A DNA stretch of 15,338 nt from JBCBAP01 sp038532435 (lineage in GTDB: Bacteria > Pseudomonadota > Alphaproteobacteria > Rhodobacterales > Rhodobacteraceae), in contig JBCBAP010000071.1 in assembly GCA_038532435.1 (NCBI GenBank), forward strand, positions 1 to 15,338, given 5' to 3'. Shown here piece by piece: positions 1-6,486 of this stretch. The notes below the pieces were generated by a model. It ran no database searches. It was not told the DNA's origin and saw only the letters and a program-made list of their open reading frames with translations. Within the stretch, counting starts at the first letter, position 1. Each line of letters opens with the position of its first letter. Both the position numbers and the translations under genes were made by a program.

Positions 1-236
1 CCCAGCAGGCCGAGCGCCATGAGCGCCAGCACGACCGACACCGCCCCGGATGAAAACATGTCGAGCAGACCGAAGGCGCTGAGCGCCACGATGAGAATGC
101 CCGCGGTCCAGACCGGCCAGAACGCCTGATTGAGCCGTTCAAGGCTCATGGACGTCCGGGTCAGAGACACCTGTTTGGCGACAGCCTTCGCCGCCGCCGC
201 GATCGGGTCGCTCTGTTCCGGTGCACGCTCGGTCAC
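1..236 (-). CDS. DUF4175 / TIGR02302 family membrane protein, N-terminal part (cut by window edge)
   Basis: The reading frame begins at a GTG on the minus strand and runs off the left edge, so only about 78 residues are visible. A strong AAGGAGG ribosome site sits 5 bases before the GTG and fixes the start. After a polar N-terminus come the segment LERLNQAFWPVWT and two hydrophobic helices (about residues 42–58 and 62–78). This layout is typical of the long TIGR02302/DUF4175 proteins that lie directly downstream of lysA in many Rhodobacterales. The family has two or more N-terminal membrane helices and a large periplasmic region of unknown function. The gene starts 43 bases after the lysA stop on the same strand, so it is probably cotranscribed. 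The family call relies on the N-terminal pattern plus position; the bulk of the protein is outside the window. Confidence 0.7.
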   Translation of the reverse strand, partial: MTERAPEQSDPIAAAAKAVAKQVSLTRTSMSLERLNQAFWPVWTAGILIVALSAFGLLDMFSSGAVSVVLALMALGLL

Positions 237-279
237 ACGACCCTCCTTGACTGGACGTGGTCGAGCGTGTCGGTCTGGG

Positions 280-1548
280 TCAGCTCAGCCATTCAGGGAT
301 GGTATCGCGATTGAGCATCTCGTCAAAGGACGGACGGGCGCGAACCACGGCAAATTGATCGTCTTGGACCAGAACTTCCGGAATCATGGGGCGAGAGTTG
401 TATTCCGACGACATGACAGCCCCATAAGCCCCGGCGGAGCGGAAGGCGACGAGATCGCCCTCATGCAACTGCGGCAGAGGCCGCTGCTTGGCGAACGTAT
501 CACCGGATTCGCATACCGGGCCCACGATGTCGTAGGGCTGCTGCTCCACACCGGCGGGCGGCTCCACCACGGGCACAATATCGTGCCAGGCATCATACAT
601 GGCCGGCCGGATGAGGTCGTTCATGGCCGCATCGAGGATCAGGAAGTCCCGCCCCTCCCCGGCCTTGGTGTAGACAACCTGGGAGACCAGAAGCCCCGCA
701 TTGCCAGAGATGAGGCGTCCGGGCTCGATCTCGATCTCACAGCCCAGATCGCCGACGGTGTTTCGGATCACTTCGCCATAGTCGAACGGAAGCGGCGGTG
801 CCTCGTTGGCCCGGCGGTAGGGGATGCCAAGCCCACCGCCGAGGTCGAGCCTGCGGATCGTGTGCCCATCCGCGCGCAGGGCATGGGTCAGCTCAGCCAC
901 CTTTCGGAACGCGAGCTCGTAGGGTTCGAGTTCCGTCAATTGGGAGCCGATATGGACGTCGACGCCGATGACCTCGATCCCTGCCATCTCTCCAGCCCGC
1001 GCGTAGACATCGCGGGCCTTGCTGATCGGGATGCCGAACTTGTTTTCCGACTTTCCCGTCGCGATCTTGGCGTGGGTGCGCGCGTCGACGTCCGGGTTCA
1101 CCCGGACGGTGATTGGTGCGACCTTGCCAAGCTCGACTGCCACAGCATTGAGCCGCTCAAGCTCTGGCTCGCTTTCGACGTTGAACTGCCGGATGCCGTG
1201 GGTCAGCGCGTATGCCATCTCGTCCCGGGTCTTGCCGACGCCGGAAAAGACGATCTTCTCACCCGGCACGCCAACAGCGCGGGCTCGCCGGTACTCCCCG
1301 ATGGAGACCACGTCCATGCCCGCCCCGAGCCCCGCCATCAGCTTGAGCACGGCGAGGTTCGAGTTGGCCTTCATCGCGTAACAGATCAGGTGATCGAGGC
1401 CCGAAAGCGCCTCCTGAAACACACGGTAATGCCGCTCAAGCGTCGCACTCGAGTAGACATAGAACGGGGTGCCGACCGCCTCCACAATCTCGGGCAAGGC
1501 GACATCCTCGGCGTGGAGCACGCCGTTGCGGTAAATGAAGTGATCCAT
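280..1548 (-). CDS. lysA: Diaminopimelate decarboxylase LysA
   Basis: PLP-dependent cytoplasmic enzyme that decarboxylates meso-diaminopimelate to L-lysine, the last step of lysine synthesis. The 422-residue product has the usual family length. Visible motifs: YAMKAN with the Schiff-base lysine at K60, HIGSQ at 199–203, the phosphate-binding GGGLG at 237–241, EPGR at 275–278, the second-domain CESGD at 346–350 with its active-site cysteine, and YNSRP at 383–387. The fold is therefore an alanine-racemase-like barrel followed by a C-terminal beta domain, both complete. The ATG lies 3 bases after the stop of the upstream DUF2834 gene, and a DUF4175 gene follows, so the three probably form one leftward unit. 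No lysine riboswitch was recognised upstream. Identification is secure. Confidence 0.97.
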   Translation of the reverse strand: MDHFIYRNGVLHAEDVALPEIVEAVGTPFYVYSSATLERHYRVFQEALSGLDHLICYAMKANSNLAVLKLMAGLGAGMDVVSIGEYRRARAVGVPGEKIVFSGVGKTRDEMAYALTHGIRQFNVESEPELERLNAVAVELGKVAPITVRVNPDVDARTHAKIATGKSENKFGIPISKARDVYARAGEMAGIEVIGVDVHIGSQLTELEPYELAFRKVAELTHALRADGHTIRRLDLGGGLGIPYRRANEAPPLPFDYGEVIRNTVGDLGCEIEIEPGRLISGNAGLLVSQVVYTKAGEGRDFLILDAAMNDLIRPAMYDAWHDIVPVVEPPAGVEQQPYDIVGPVCESGDTFAKQRPLPQLHEGDLVAFRSAGAYGAVMSSEYNSRPMIPEVLVQDDQFAVVRARPSFDEMLNRDTIPEWLS

Positions 1549-1551
1549 GGG

Positions 1552-1872
1552 TCAGACCTGTTTGCGCGAACGCAGAAAGAGGTAAAGCGGCAGACCACAG
1601 CTGACGCCGATGCAGTAGGTCGCGGGAATCGCGATCAGCGACAGCCAGTCCCGCCGGATCCGCGCCTCCGCGATGATCCAGATCGTCAGCGCGACGGCAG
1701 CGATCGTCAGATCGTAGACAAGCCCCGAGGTCGCGGCATTAGCGTGCCAGGCGGTGGAGACCATCAGCCCTAGGTCCCAGTTGTTGTCCCGAAACCACGC
1801 CACGAAATAGCTCATCGGCAGCACCGTGCCGATCACGGTCAGGGCCAGGTATGTGATGCGCAGCGGCGTCAT
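1552..1872 (-). CDS. DUF2834 family small membrane protein
   Basis: A 106-residue hydrophobic protein with about three transmembrane helices (roughly residues 5–25, 48–68 and 75–97), a DNNWDLG segment after helix 1 and a basic C-terminus (RSRKQV). These fit the DUF2834 family, whose function is unknown. I chose the ATG at 1872 because GAAGGA lies 6 bases upstream and the hydrophobic helix starts at once. The frame stays open to 2013, but that extension reads into the terminator hairpin of the RNA candidate and gives an unconvincing N-terminus. The stop is 3 bases from the lysA start, so translation of the two is likely coupled. The gene is not a usual partner of lysA and may be a local addition to the block. 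Confidence 0.75.
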   Translation of the reverse strand: MTPLRITYLALTVIGTVLPMSYFVAWFRDNNWDLGLMVSTAWHANAATSGLVYDLTIAAVALTIWIIAEARIRRDWLSLIAIPATYCIGVSCGLPLYLFLRSRKQV

Positions 1873-1940
1873 GGAGTGTCCTTCGTCGATCCAGCCCGTG
1901 AGGTAGCGGAGCGCCCGCCGGAGATCAAGAAAACCCCTCA

Positions 1941-1983
1941 CAAAGACAAAGGTGCCCTGGACCGGGGGGAGGTCCAGGGCACC
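1941..1983 (-). terminator. Strong leftward hairpin with T-rich tail
   Basis: GGTGCCCTGGACC at 1951–1963 is the exact reverse complement of 1971–1983, a 13-bp perfect stem with a 7-base loop. Read leftward, the stem is followed by TTTGTCTTTG (1950–1941). There is no T-run on the other side, so it acts on leftward transcripts. It would end the RNA candidate upstream of the DUF2834 gene, or act as an attenuator for DUF2834–lysA. Confidence 0.6.
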
Positions 1984-2157
1984 CATGTGGACTTGCATCC
2001 TCTCGTGCCCCATGTCGCGTGTCGTAGGGGATGCACGCTGTCTGGGCCTACACCTTCTCCGGGGGGGATGGAGAAGATTGCGCGAGGTCTTCTGACGCCT
2101 ACTTGGTGTCCTACTCTTACTATGTCCCTCTGACCGGGGGGGGTTGGCCTTAGGAAC
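1941..2157 (-). ncRNA. Candidate structured RNA with C-tract loops (sRNA or leader of the DUF2834–lysA unit)
   Basis: No convincing protein gene lies between 1873 and 2300, but the minus strand can fold almost throughout. Reading leftward: a closing helix pairs 2152–2159 with 2106–2112 (one bulge). Inside it, 2146–2149 pairs with 2132–2135 around a loop of eight C residues. A 7-bp hairpin (2070–2076 with 2054–2060) has a loop with seven C residues. A 7-bp helix pairs 2029–2035 with 1994–2000. Last is a 13-bp terminator hairpin whose loop is TCCCCCC. C-rich loops resemble anti-Shine–Dalgarno loops of known bacterial sRNAs. The RNA could instead be an attenuating leader, because TCTTCT at 2088–2093 can compete for 2072–2077. 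I do not recognise an Rfam family. Both ends are estimates from the promoter-like and terminator patterns. Confidence 0.45.
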
Positions 2158-2161
2158 ACGG

Positions 2162-2202
2162 ATTGTTTATGCCGAGATTTCCGAAGACAACGTTACCAAC
2201 GT
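2162..2202 (-). promoter_or_regulatory. Weak promoter-like elements with overlapping palindrome for the RNA candidate
   Basis: On the minus strand TTGTCT (2190–2185) and AACAAT (2167–2162) are 17 bases apart and match sigma70 hexamers at about 4 of 6 positions each. The perfect palindrome ACGTT-ACC-AACGT (2190–2202) abuts the -35-like element and could be an operator. Transcription would begin close to the closing helix of the RNA candidate. The match is weak and the call is pattern only. Confidence 0.25.
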
Positions 2203-2300
2203 GACACATGATGTATTTTTTGGCCCCTGACCCACAATTCTTCGTCTTTTCATCACCTTAAGACGATGGGTGAAAGCGGGGCTCAACCGGAGGTGGATCA

Positions 2301-2909
2301 ATGCGGCTGGTCCGGCTAATCGCGATCCTGGCGGCTGTGGTTCTCGCGCTGCGCTACGGGGTGAACGTGGCCCGCGGGGACGGGGTGTTCGACGAGGCGT
2401 GGCAGATGGCGAAGTTCTTCACCATCCTGACGAACTTCGGGATCCTCGTGGTTTTCACGCGCGCGGCGTGGGCCGGACGGCTCGTCGGTCCGAATGCGGC
2501 CGGGGCGCTCACCCTCTTCATCGCGGTGGTGGCCCTTGTCTATCACGGCTTTCTTTATCAGGGGTTCAGCCCGGTCACGATCGACTTCTGGATCGACCAC
2601 GGCCTACACACCGCCATACCGGCGCTGATGATCGTCTACTGGTTTACCCTGTCCGACGCCCGCACCATCGGTGTCCGCGAGGCGACGCTCTGGATGGTCT
2701 GGCCGCTGAGCTACCTCTTCTACGTTCTGGTGCGCGGATCGATTGAGGGATCGTACCCCTACTTCTTCCTCGACATCGACCGGTTCGGTATCGGTCGGAT
2801 CACGATCAATGCCCTGCTATTGACCGTGCTGTTCTTCGGCCTCGGCCTGGGGCTGATCTGGCTCAACCGTCTGTGGCGGCGGCGCCAGCCTCCGGCGCAG
2901 GAGGTGTAA
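2301..2909 (+). CDS. Pr6Pr family six-helix membrane protein
   Basis: A 202-residue integral membrane protein with six predicted helices, at about residues 3–22, 38–58, 70–88, 98–116, 131–148 and 165–190. The KFFTILTN segment at the start of helix 2 and the YPYFFLD motif before helix 6 are typical of the Pr6Pr/FAR-17a-like family. No biochemical role is established for the bacterial members. The start is well fixed: GGAGGT lies 6 bases before the ATG, and the hydrophobic helix starts immediately. The gene runs opposite to its neighbours and separates the argH–lipoprotein pair from lysA. Its last 47 bases overlap the end of the lipoprotein gene on the other strand. No terminator is visible downstream. 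Confidence 0.75.
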   Translation: MRLVRLIAILAAVVLALRYGVNVARGDGVFDEAWQMAKFFTILTNFGILVVFTRAAWAGRLVGPNAAGALTLFIAVVALVYHGFLYQGFSPVTIDFWIDHGLHTAIPALMIVYWFTLSDARTIGVREATLWMVWPLSYLFYVLVRGSIEGSYPYFFLDIDRFGIGRITINALLLTVLFFGLGLGLIWLNRLWRRRQPPAQEV

Positions 2910-2997
2910 CCTCGCTCGGCGGAACCGGCGCGTTCTTTCGTCCGCAGGCGCCGAGCAGGAGCACTAGGACGAGCCCTGAGACCGCGACGCGGATCAC
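2863..2997 (-). CDS. Very small lipoprotein downstream of argH (LptM-like)
   Basis: A 44-residue product starting at a GTG that overlaps the argH stop by four bases (GTGA), a classic translational-coupling arrangement. It has a short basic N-terminus, a hydrophobic stretch and a lipobox, LGAC, with the lipidated cysteine at residue 18. A proline- and alanine-rich tail of about 26 residues follows. Tiny lipoproteins of this form sit between argH and lysA in many Rhodobacterales and are often annotated as LptM-like. LptM assists maturation of the LptD lipopolysaccharide translocon, but the match here is position and shape rather than strong sequence similarity. The 3' end (2863–2909) overlaps the end of the convergent Pr6Pr gene. 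Confidence 0.75.
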   Translation of the reverse strand: MIRVAVSGLVLVLLLGACGRKNAPVPPSEVTPPAPEAGAAATDG

Positions 2998-4388
2998 GCG
3001 AGGATCTCCTGCCAGCGGGCGATCTGCTCGCGCACGCGCACCGGCGAGGTGCCACCATAGCTGGTCCGCGACGCGACGGAGGCCTCAACGGATAGCACGG
3101 AGAACACATCCTCCGTAATGTCCGGATGTACGCTCTGCATCTGCTCGAGCGACAGATCCGGCAGGTCGATGCCCGCATCCTCCGCCATCTTCACCAGCGT
3201 TCCAGTGACGTGATGGGCGTCCCGGAAAGGAAGGTTCAGCGCCCGCACGAGCCAGTCCGCCAGGTCCGTGGCTGTGGAAAACCCGGACGCTGCCGCGTCG
3301 CGCAAGGAGGCGGGCACCGGGCGCAGATCTCGCACCATCCCGGTCATCGCCGCCAGAGCGAGCATGATGCTGTCGGCGGCATCGAACACGGGCTCCTTAT
3401 CCTCCTGCATGTCCTTGGAGTAGGTCAACGGGAGTCCCTTCATCACCATCAGAAAGCCGATCATCGCACCGGAAATCCGGCCAACCTTCGCGCGGAGAAG
3501 TTCGGCCGCATCCGGGTTCTTCTTCTGCGGCATGATCGAGGATCCGGTGGAAAACGCGTCCGAGATCGCGACGAACCGGAACTGGGCAGAGGACCAGATC
3601 ACCAACTCCTCCGCAAACCGGCTCAAATGCATGGCACAGATCGAGGACACGGACAGAAACTCCAGCGCAAAGTCCCGGTCGCTCACCGCATCGAGGGAGT
3701 TCGCTGCCGGGCGGTCAAAGCCGAGCGCAGTCGCCGTCATTTCCCGGTCAATCGGAAACGACGTGCCCGCGAGTGCGGCTGCGCCGAGCGGACTTTCGTT
3801 CATCCGGGCCCGCGCGTCGCGGACCCGCGACAGATCGCGGGCAAACATCTCCACGTAGGCGAGCATGTGGTGGCCCCAGGTCACCGGCTGCGCCGTCTGC
3901 AGATGCGTGAACCCGGGCATGACCATGTCGGGCCCCGCCTCCGCCTGCTCCAGAAATGCCTTCATCACCTCAAGGACCCCGGCCTCGAGCGCGTCAAATT
4001 GATCCCTCACCCAGAGCTTAAAGTCTGTCGCAACCTGGTCGTTGCGGGAACGGCCCGTGTGAAGCCGCCCTGCAGGTTCCCCGATCACCTCCTTGAGCCG
4101 GGCCTCGACATTCATGTGGATGTCTTCCAGTGCCGCGGAAAAGACGAAGCTGCCGCCGTCGATCTCTGACAAGACCGTGAGCAGCCCTTCCCGGATCGCG
4201 CTGACGTCTCTATCACTCAGAATGCCAGTGGCGCCGAGCATCGCCGCGTGGGCGCGGGATCCTTCGATATCCTGCCGGGCAAAGCGTTGGTCGAAGCTGA
4301 TGGAGGCATTAATCTGCTCCATGATCGCATCGACGCCGCCGGCGAAACGTCCGCCCCACATGGCATTCGAAGAGGTCTGGTCGGACAT
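2994..4388 (-). CDS. argH: Argininosuccinate lyase ArgH
   Basis: Cytoplasmic enzyme of the fumarase/aspartase superfamily that cleaves argininosuccinate to arginine and fumarate, the last step of arginine synthesis; it works as a homotetramer. From the ATG at 4388 the product is 464 residues, the normal family length. Motifs: HTGRSRND from residue 110, THLQTAQP at 161–168 with the catalytic-site histidine H162, and the family signature GSSIMPQKKNPD at 282–293, which carries the mobile-loop catalytic serine. The frame stays open upstream of 4388, but the product from there begins with the usual short polar segment before WGGRF, so the longer form is rejected. The ribosome site is weak. The start lies 36 bases from that of the divergent TlpA gene, and the stop overlaps the lipoprotein start. 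Confidence 0.96.
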   Translation of the reverse strand: MSDQTSSNAMWGGRFAGGVDAIMEQINASISFDQRFARQDIEGSRAHAAMLGATGILSDRDVSAIREGLLTVLSEIDGGSFVFSAALEDIHMNVEARLKEVIGEPAGRLHTGRSRNDQVATDFKLWVRDQFDALEAGVLEVMKAFLEQAEAGPDMVMPGFTHLQTAQPVTWGHHMLAYVEMFARDLSRVRDARARMNESPLGAAALAGTSFPIDREMTATALGFDRPAANSLDAVSDRDFALEFLSVSSICAMHLSRFAEELVIWSSAQFRFVAISDAFSTGSSIMPQKKNPDAAELLRAKVGRISGAMIGFLMVMKGLPLTYSKDMQEDKEPVFDAADSIMLALAAMTGMVRDLRPVPASLRDAAASGFSTATDLADWLVRALNLPFRDAHHVTGTLVKMAEDAGIDLPDLSLEQMQSVHPDITEDVFSVLSVEASVASRTSYGGTSPVRVREQIARWQEILA

Positions 4389-4424
4389 GGTCTGATCCCG
4401 TCTGGCAATTGGAGAGATGAGCGC

Positions 4425-5015
4425 ATGAGCACCCGCACTGCCACCAAGATCGTCGCAGCGAGCCTGTTCTATCTGGCCGCGATTGCGGGTGCAAACCCGG
4501 TCTTCGCCGACGGTCTGAAGCCGGTGCTCGAGCCCCTGCGCAGCGGCGATATGCGCAAGCTGATCGTACACAGCGCGCCGAAGGACCTGCGGGCAACCGC
4601 CTTCACGGATGAGGGCGGCGCGGAGCATGACCTCACCGACGATCTGGGCAAGGTGCTGCTGGTGAACTTCTGGGCCACCTGGTGCGCCCCCTGCCGGGAG
4701 GAGATGCCGGAGCTCAACGCGCTCCAGCACGAAATGGGGGGGGAGGACTTCAAGGTCATCGCCATCGCCACCGGGCGCAACTCCTTGGCGGGGATCAAGA
4801 AGTTCTATGGTGAGGAAGAGATCGACGCGCTGCCCATCTTCCTCGACGGCCGCAGCACGCTCGCCCGGGCAACCGGTGTGCTGGGACTGCCGGTCACGAT
4901 CATCCTCGATCAGGACGGGCGGGAAGTCGCCCGCCTGCAGGGGGGCGCGAAATGGGATTCGGAGAGCGCGAAGTCGATCCTGAAAACCGTCATCGATCAG
5001 GGCGCGGCGTCCTGA
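4425..5015 (+). CDS. TlpA/ResA-like periplasmic thiol–disulfide oxidoreductase
   Basis: A 196-residue thioredoxin-fold protein. Residues 1–29 form a signal peptide or anchor: basic start, hydrophobic core, and a possible cleavage site after VFA. The active-site motif WCAPC is at 86–90 and the cis-proline loop (GLPVT) comes later in the domain. The TlpA/ResA family reduces disulfides outside the cytoplasmic membrane, often for cytochrome c maturation or copper-centre assembly. The substrate cannot be told from sequence here. GGAGAG lies 8 bases before the ATG; a nearer ATG at 4417 stops after three codons. The gene is divergent from argH with a 36-base gap, an arrangement I recall from related genomes. 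Its last 26 bases overlap the end of tag on the opposite strand. Confidence 0.88.
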   Translation: MSTRTATKIVAASLFYLAAIAGANPVFADGLKPVLEPLRSGDMRKLIVHSAPKDLRATAFTDEGGAEHDLTDDLGKVLLVNFWATWCAPCREEMPELNALQHEMGGEDFKVIAIATGRNSLAGIKKFYGEEEIDALPIFLDGRSTLARATGVLGLPVTIILDQDGREVARLQGGAKWDSESAKSILKTVIDQGAAS

Positions 5016-5607
5016 CCTCAGACATCCAGATCGAGGGCCGTTTCAGCTTTGCCACCTCCCCGTGGCGCGGGCAGGTGATCAGATGGTCATTGACCATCCC
5101 CGCGGCCTGCATGAATGCGTAGACGATTGTCGGGCCGCAGAACTTGAACCCCGCTGCCTTCAGATCTTTCGAGATCTTTCGGCTCAGCGGTGTCTCCCCC
5201 GGCACATCAGCCATCGTTTGCGGCGCATTCTGGATCGGTTTGCCGTCTACATAGCTCCACATCCAAGTCGCGAATCCCTCACCCGCCTCGAGAGTTTCCC
5301 AGGCCTGCGCACTGCGGATGGCAGCCTCGATCTTTCCCCGATGCCGCACGATCCCCGGATCATCGACGAGGCGAGCGACATCGGCTTCGGTGTACCGCGC
5401 CACACGGCCCGGATCGAATCCGTCGAAGGCAGTCCTGAAGCCCTCCCGCTTGCGCAGGATCGTGATCCAGCTCAGACCCGCCTGAAATCCCTCGAGAATC
5501 AGCTTTTCCCAAAGCGCCCGGCTGTCGCGCTCCGGCACCCCCCATTCCTCGTCGTGGTAGGCCACATAGAGGGGGTCGTTTCCGCACCAGGGGCATCTCT
5601 CGGACAT
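4990..5607 (-). CDS. tag: DNA-3-methyladenine glycosylase I (Tag)
   Basis: Base-excision repair enzyme that removes 3-methyladenine from alkylated DNA. From the ATG at 5607 the product is 205 residues. The family's zinc-binding set is present: C5, H18 in YHDEEWG, and H175 with C179 in the HLITC motif. The catalytic-site glutamate is E39 in EKLILEGFQAGLSW. An ATG at 5619 is in frame, but GGAG lies 6 bases before 5607 and nothing suitable precedes 5619, so I prefer 5607. The C-terminus is somewhat longer than in the E. coli enzyme. A perfect alphaproteobacterial LexA box 26–40 bases upstream of the start suggests SOS control. The 3' end overlaps the TlpA gene by 26 bases. Confidence 0.93.
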   Translation of the reverse strand: MSERCPWCGNDPLYVAYHDEEWGVPERDSRALWEKLILEGFQAGLSWITILRKREGFRTAFDGFDPGRVARYTEADVARLVDDPGIVRHRGKIEAAIRSAQAWETLEAGEGFATWMWSYVDGKPIQNAPQTMADVPGETPLSRKISKDLKAAGFKFCGPTIVYAFMQAAGMVNDHLITCPRHGEVAKLKRPSIWMSEVRTPRPDR

Positions 5608-5632
5608 GGAGCACTCCATTTACGATTTGTTA

Positions 5633-5647
5633 GAACAATAGGGGAAC
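5633..5647. promoter_or_regulatory. LexA (SOS) box, GAAC-N7-GAAC
   Basis: GAACAATAGGGGAAC is a perfect match to the direct-repeat LexA site known for Alphaproteobacteria (GAAC-N7-GAAC on this strand, GTTC-N7-GTTC on the other). It lies between the divergent tag and EAL-domain genes, 25 bases from the tag start and 48 from the EAL start. A role at tag, a DNA repair gene, is the simplest reading; the EAL gene could be controlled too. Confidence 0.7.
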
Positions 5648-5695
5648 ATTATCCGAGAGCCCCGTCAACCATACCGGGGCGGTCAGGAGGTCTGA

Positions 5696-6484
5696 ATGAC
5701 CGTTGCAGCGCCCGTGAACCCGGCATGCGACCCGTCGGCGGAAATCGTCGAGGCCGTCACGCGAGGGAGAGGTTATCTCGTCTTCCAGCCAGTGGTGCGC
5801 GCCCGTGCGCCCGGGCTGGTGGCCTTTCATGAGGGGCTTGTGCGCCTGCGCGGCCGTAACGGCCGGATCATTCAGCCCGGGGAAGCGATCCCGATCCTCG
5901 CCACACGCGGCCTCCTCCCCGCGCTCGACATCCTCGCCCTCGATCAGGCGCTGCGGATCCTCGGGGTGACGGAAATGTTGCGCATCTCGATCAATCTGGC
6001 ACCGGAATCGATGGGGTCTGCGGCGTGGATGGATCGGTTAAAGGCGACCGCCCGGCGCTCGCCTCGTTTGCTCGACCGGCTCATTGTGGAGGTGACGGAG
6101 ACGGCTCCGATCGACTGGGACGCGGCGCACGACTATCTCGATGCGGTCCGCGCCCTCGGCCCCGCGGTCATGCTCGACGATTTCGGGGCGGGGGCGACCT
6201 CTTTTCGCTATTTCAAGGATTACCGGTTCGACGGGCTCAAGATCGACGGAAGCTTCACCGCCGGGATCGACAGTTCACCGGACAATCAATGCCTGCTGCG
6301 CGCGATGATCGACATCGCACGGCATTTCGAGATGCTGGTGGTGGCGGAGTATGTGGAGCATCGGCGGGAGGCTGACTGCCTCGCCGCCCTCGGCGTCGAC
6401 CTGCTGCAGGGTCACCTCTTCGGCACCCCGGCGGACGCACCCCGACGCCTGCAGGAGCCGGAACGCCACCTGCGCAGTGCGTGA
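5696..6484 (+). CDS. Stand-alone EAL-domain protein (putative cyclic-di-GMP phosphodiesterase)
   Basis: A 262-residue protein made almost entirely of one EAL domain (about residues 15–245), with no sensor, GGDEF or membrane part. EAL enzymes hydrolyse cyclic-di-GMP to pGpG. Most metal- and substrate-binding positions are present: E46 in a variant EGL motif (in place of EAL), N100 in ISINL, E132 in VEVTE, DDFGAG at 161–166, K182 in LKID, E218 in AEYVE and QG at 238–239. The protein is probably active, although the EGL change and missing partner domains mean a binding-only role cannot be excluded. AGGAGGT lies just before the ATG. It is divergent from tag across the LexA box and ends 2 bases from the phaR stop. 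Confidence 0.85.
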   Translation: MTVAAPVNPACDPSAEIVEAVTRGRGYLVFQPVVRARAPGLVAFHEGLVRLRGRNGRIIQPGEAIPILATRGLLPALDILALDQALRILGVTEMLRISINLAPESMGSAAWMDRLKATARRSPRLLDRLIVEVTETAPIDWDAAHDYLDAVRALGPAVMLDDFGAGATSFRYFKDYRFDGLKIDGSFTAGIDSSPDNQCLLRAMIDIARHFEMLVVAEYVEHRREADCLAALGVDLLQGHLFGTPADAPRRLQEPERHLRSA

Positions 6485-6486
6485 TA

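Noticed and set aside
130..1773. Long rightward open frame opposite lysA
   Set aside because: It lies antisense to lysA and the DUF2834 gene, its product is rich in D, R, H and G with no recognisable domain, and high GC makes such shadow frames common.
2167..2253. Possible 28-residue leftward peptide beginning MKRRRIVGQGP upstream of the RNA candidate
   Set aside because: AAGG is only 2 bases from the ATG, there is no family match, and it crosses the promoter-like elements; not enough to call a leader peptide.
1873..2300. Known housekeeping RNAs (SRP RNA, 6S RNA, tmRNA, RNase P RNA, lysine riboswitch)
   Set aside because: None of the signature segments I know for these RNAs is present; the fold is a row of separate C-loop hairpins instead.
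3126..4169. Rightward open frame opposite argH
   Set aside because: Antisense shadow of a certain gene; arginine- and histidine-rich product without motifs.
5669..5690. Hairpin GCCCCG/CGGGGC between tag and the EAL gene as a terminator
   Set aside because: It lies between divergent genes, where no terminator is expected, and has only six base pairs and no T-run.
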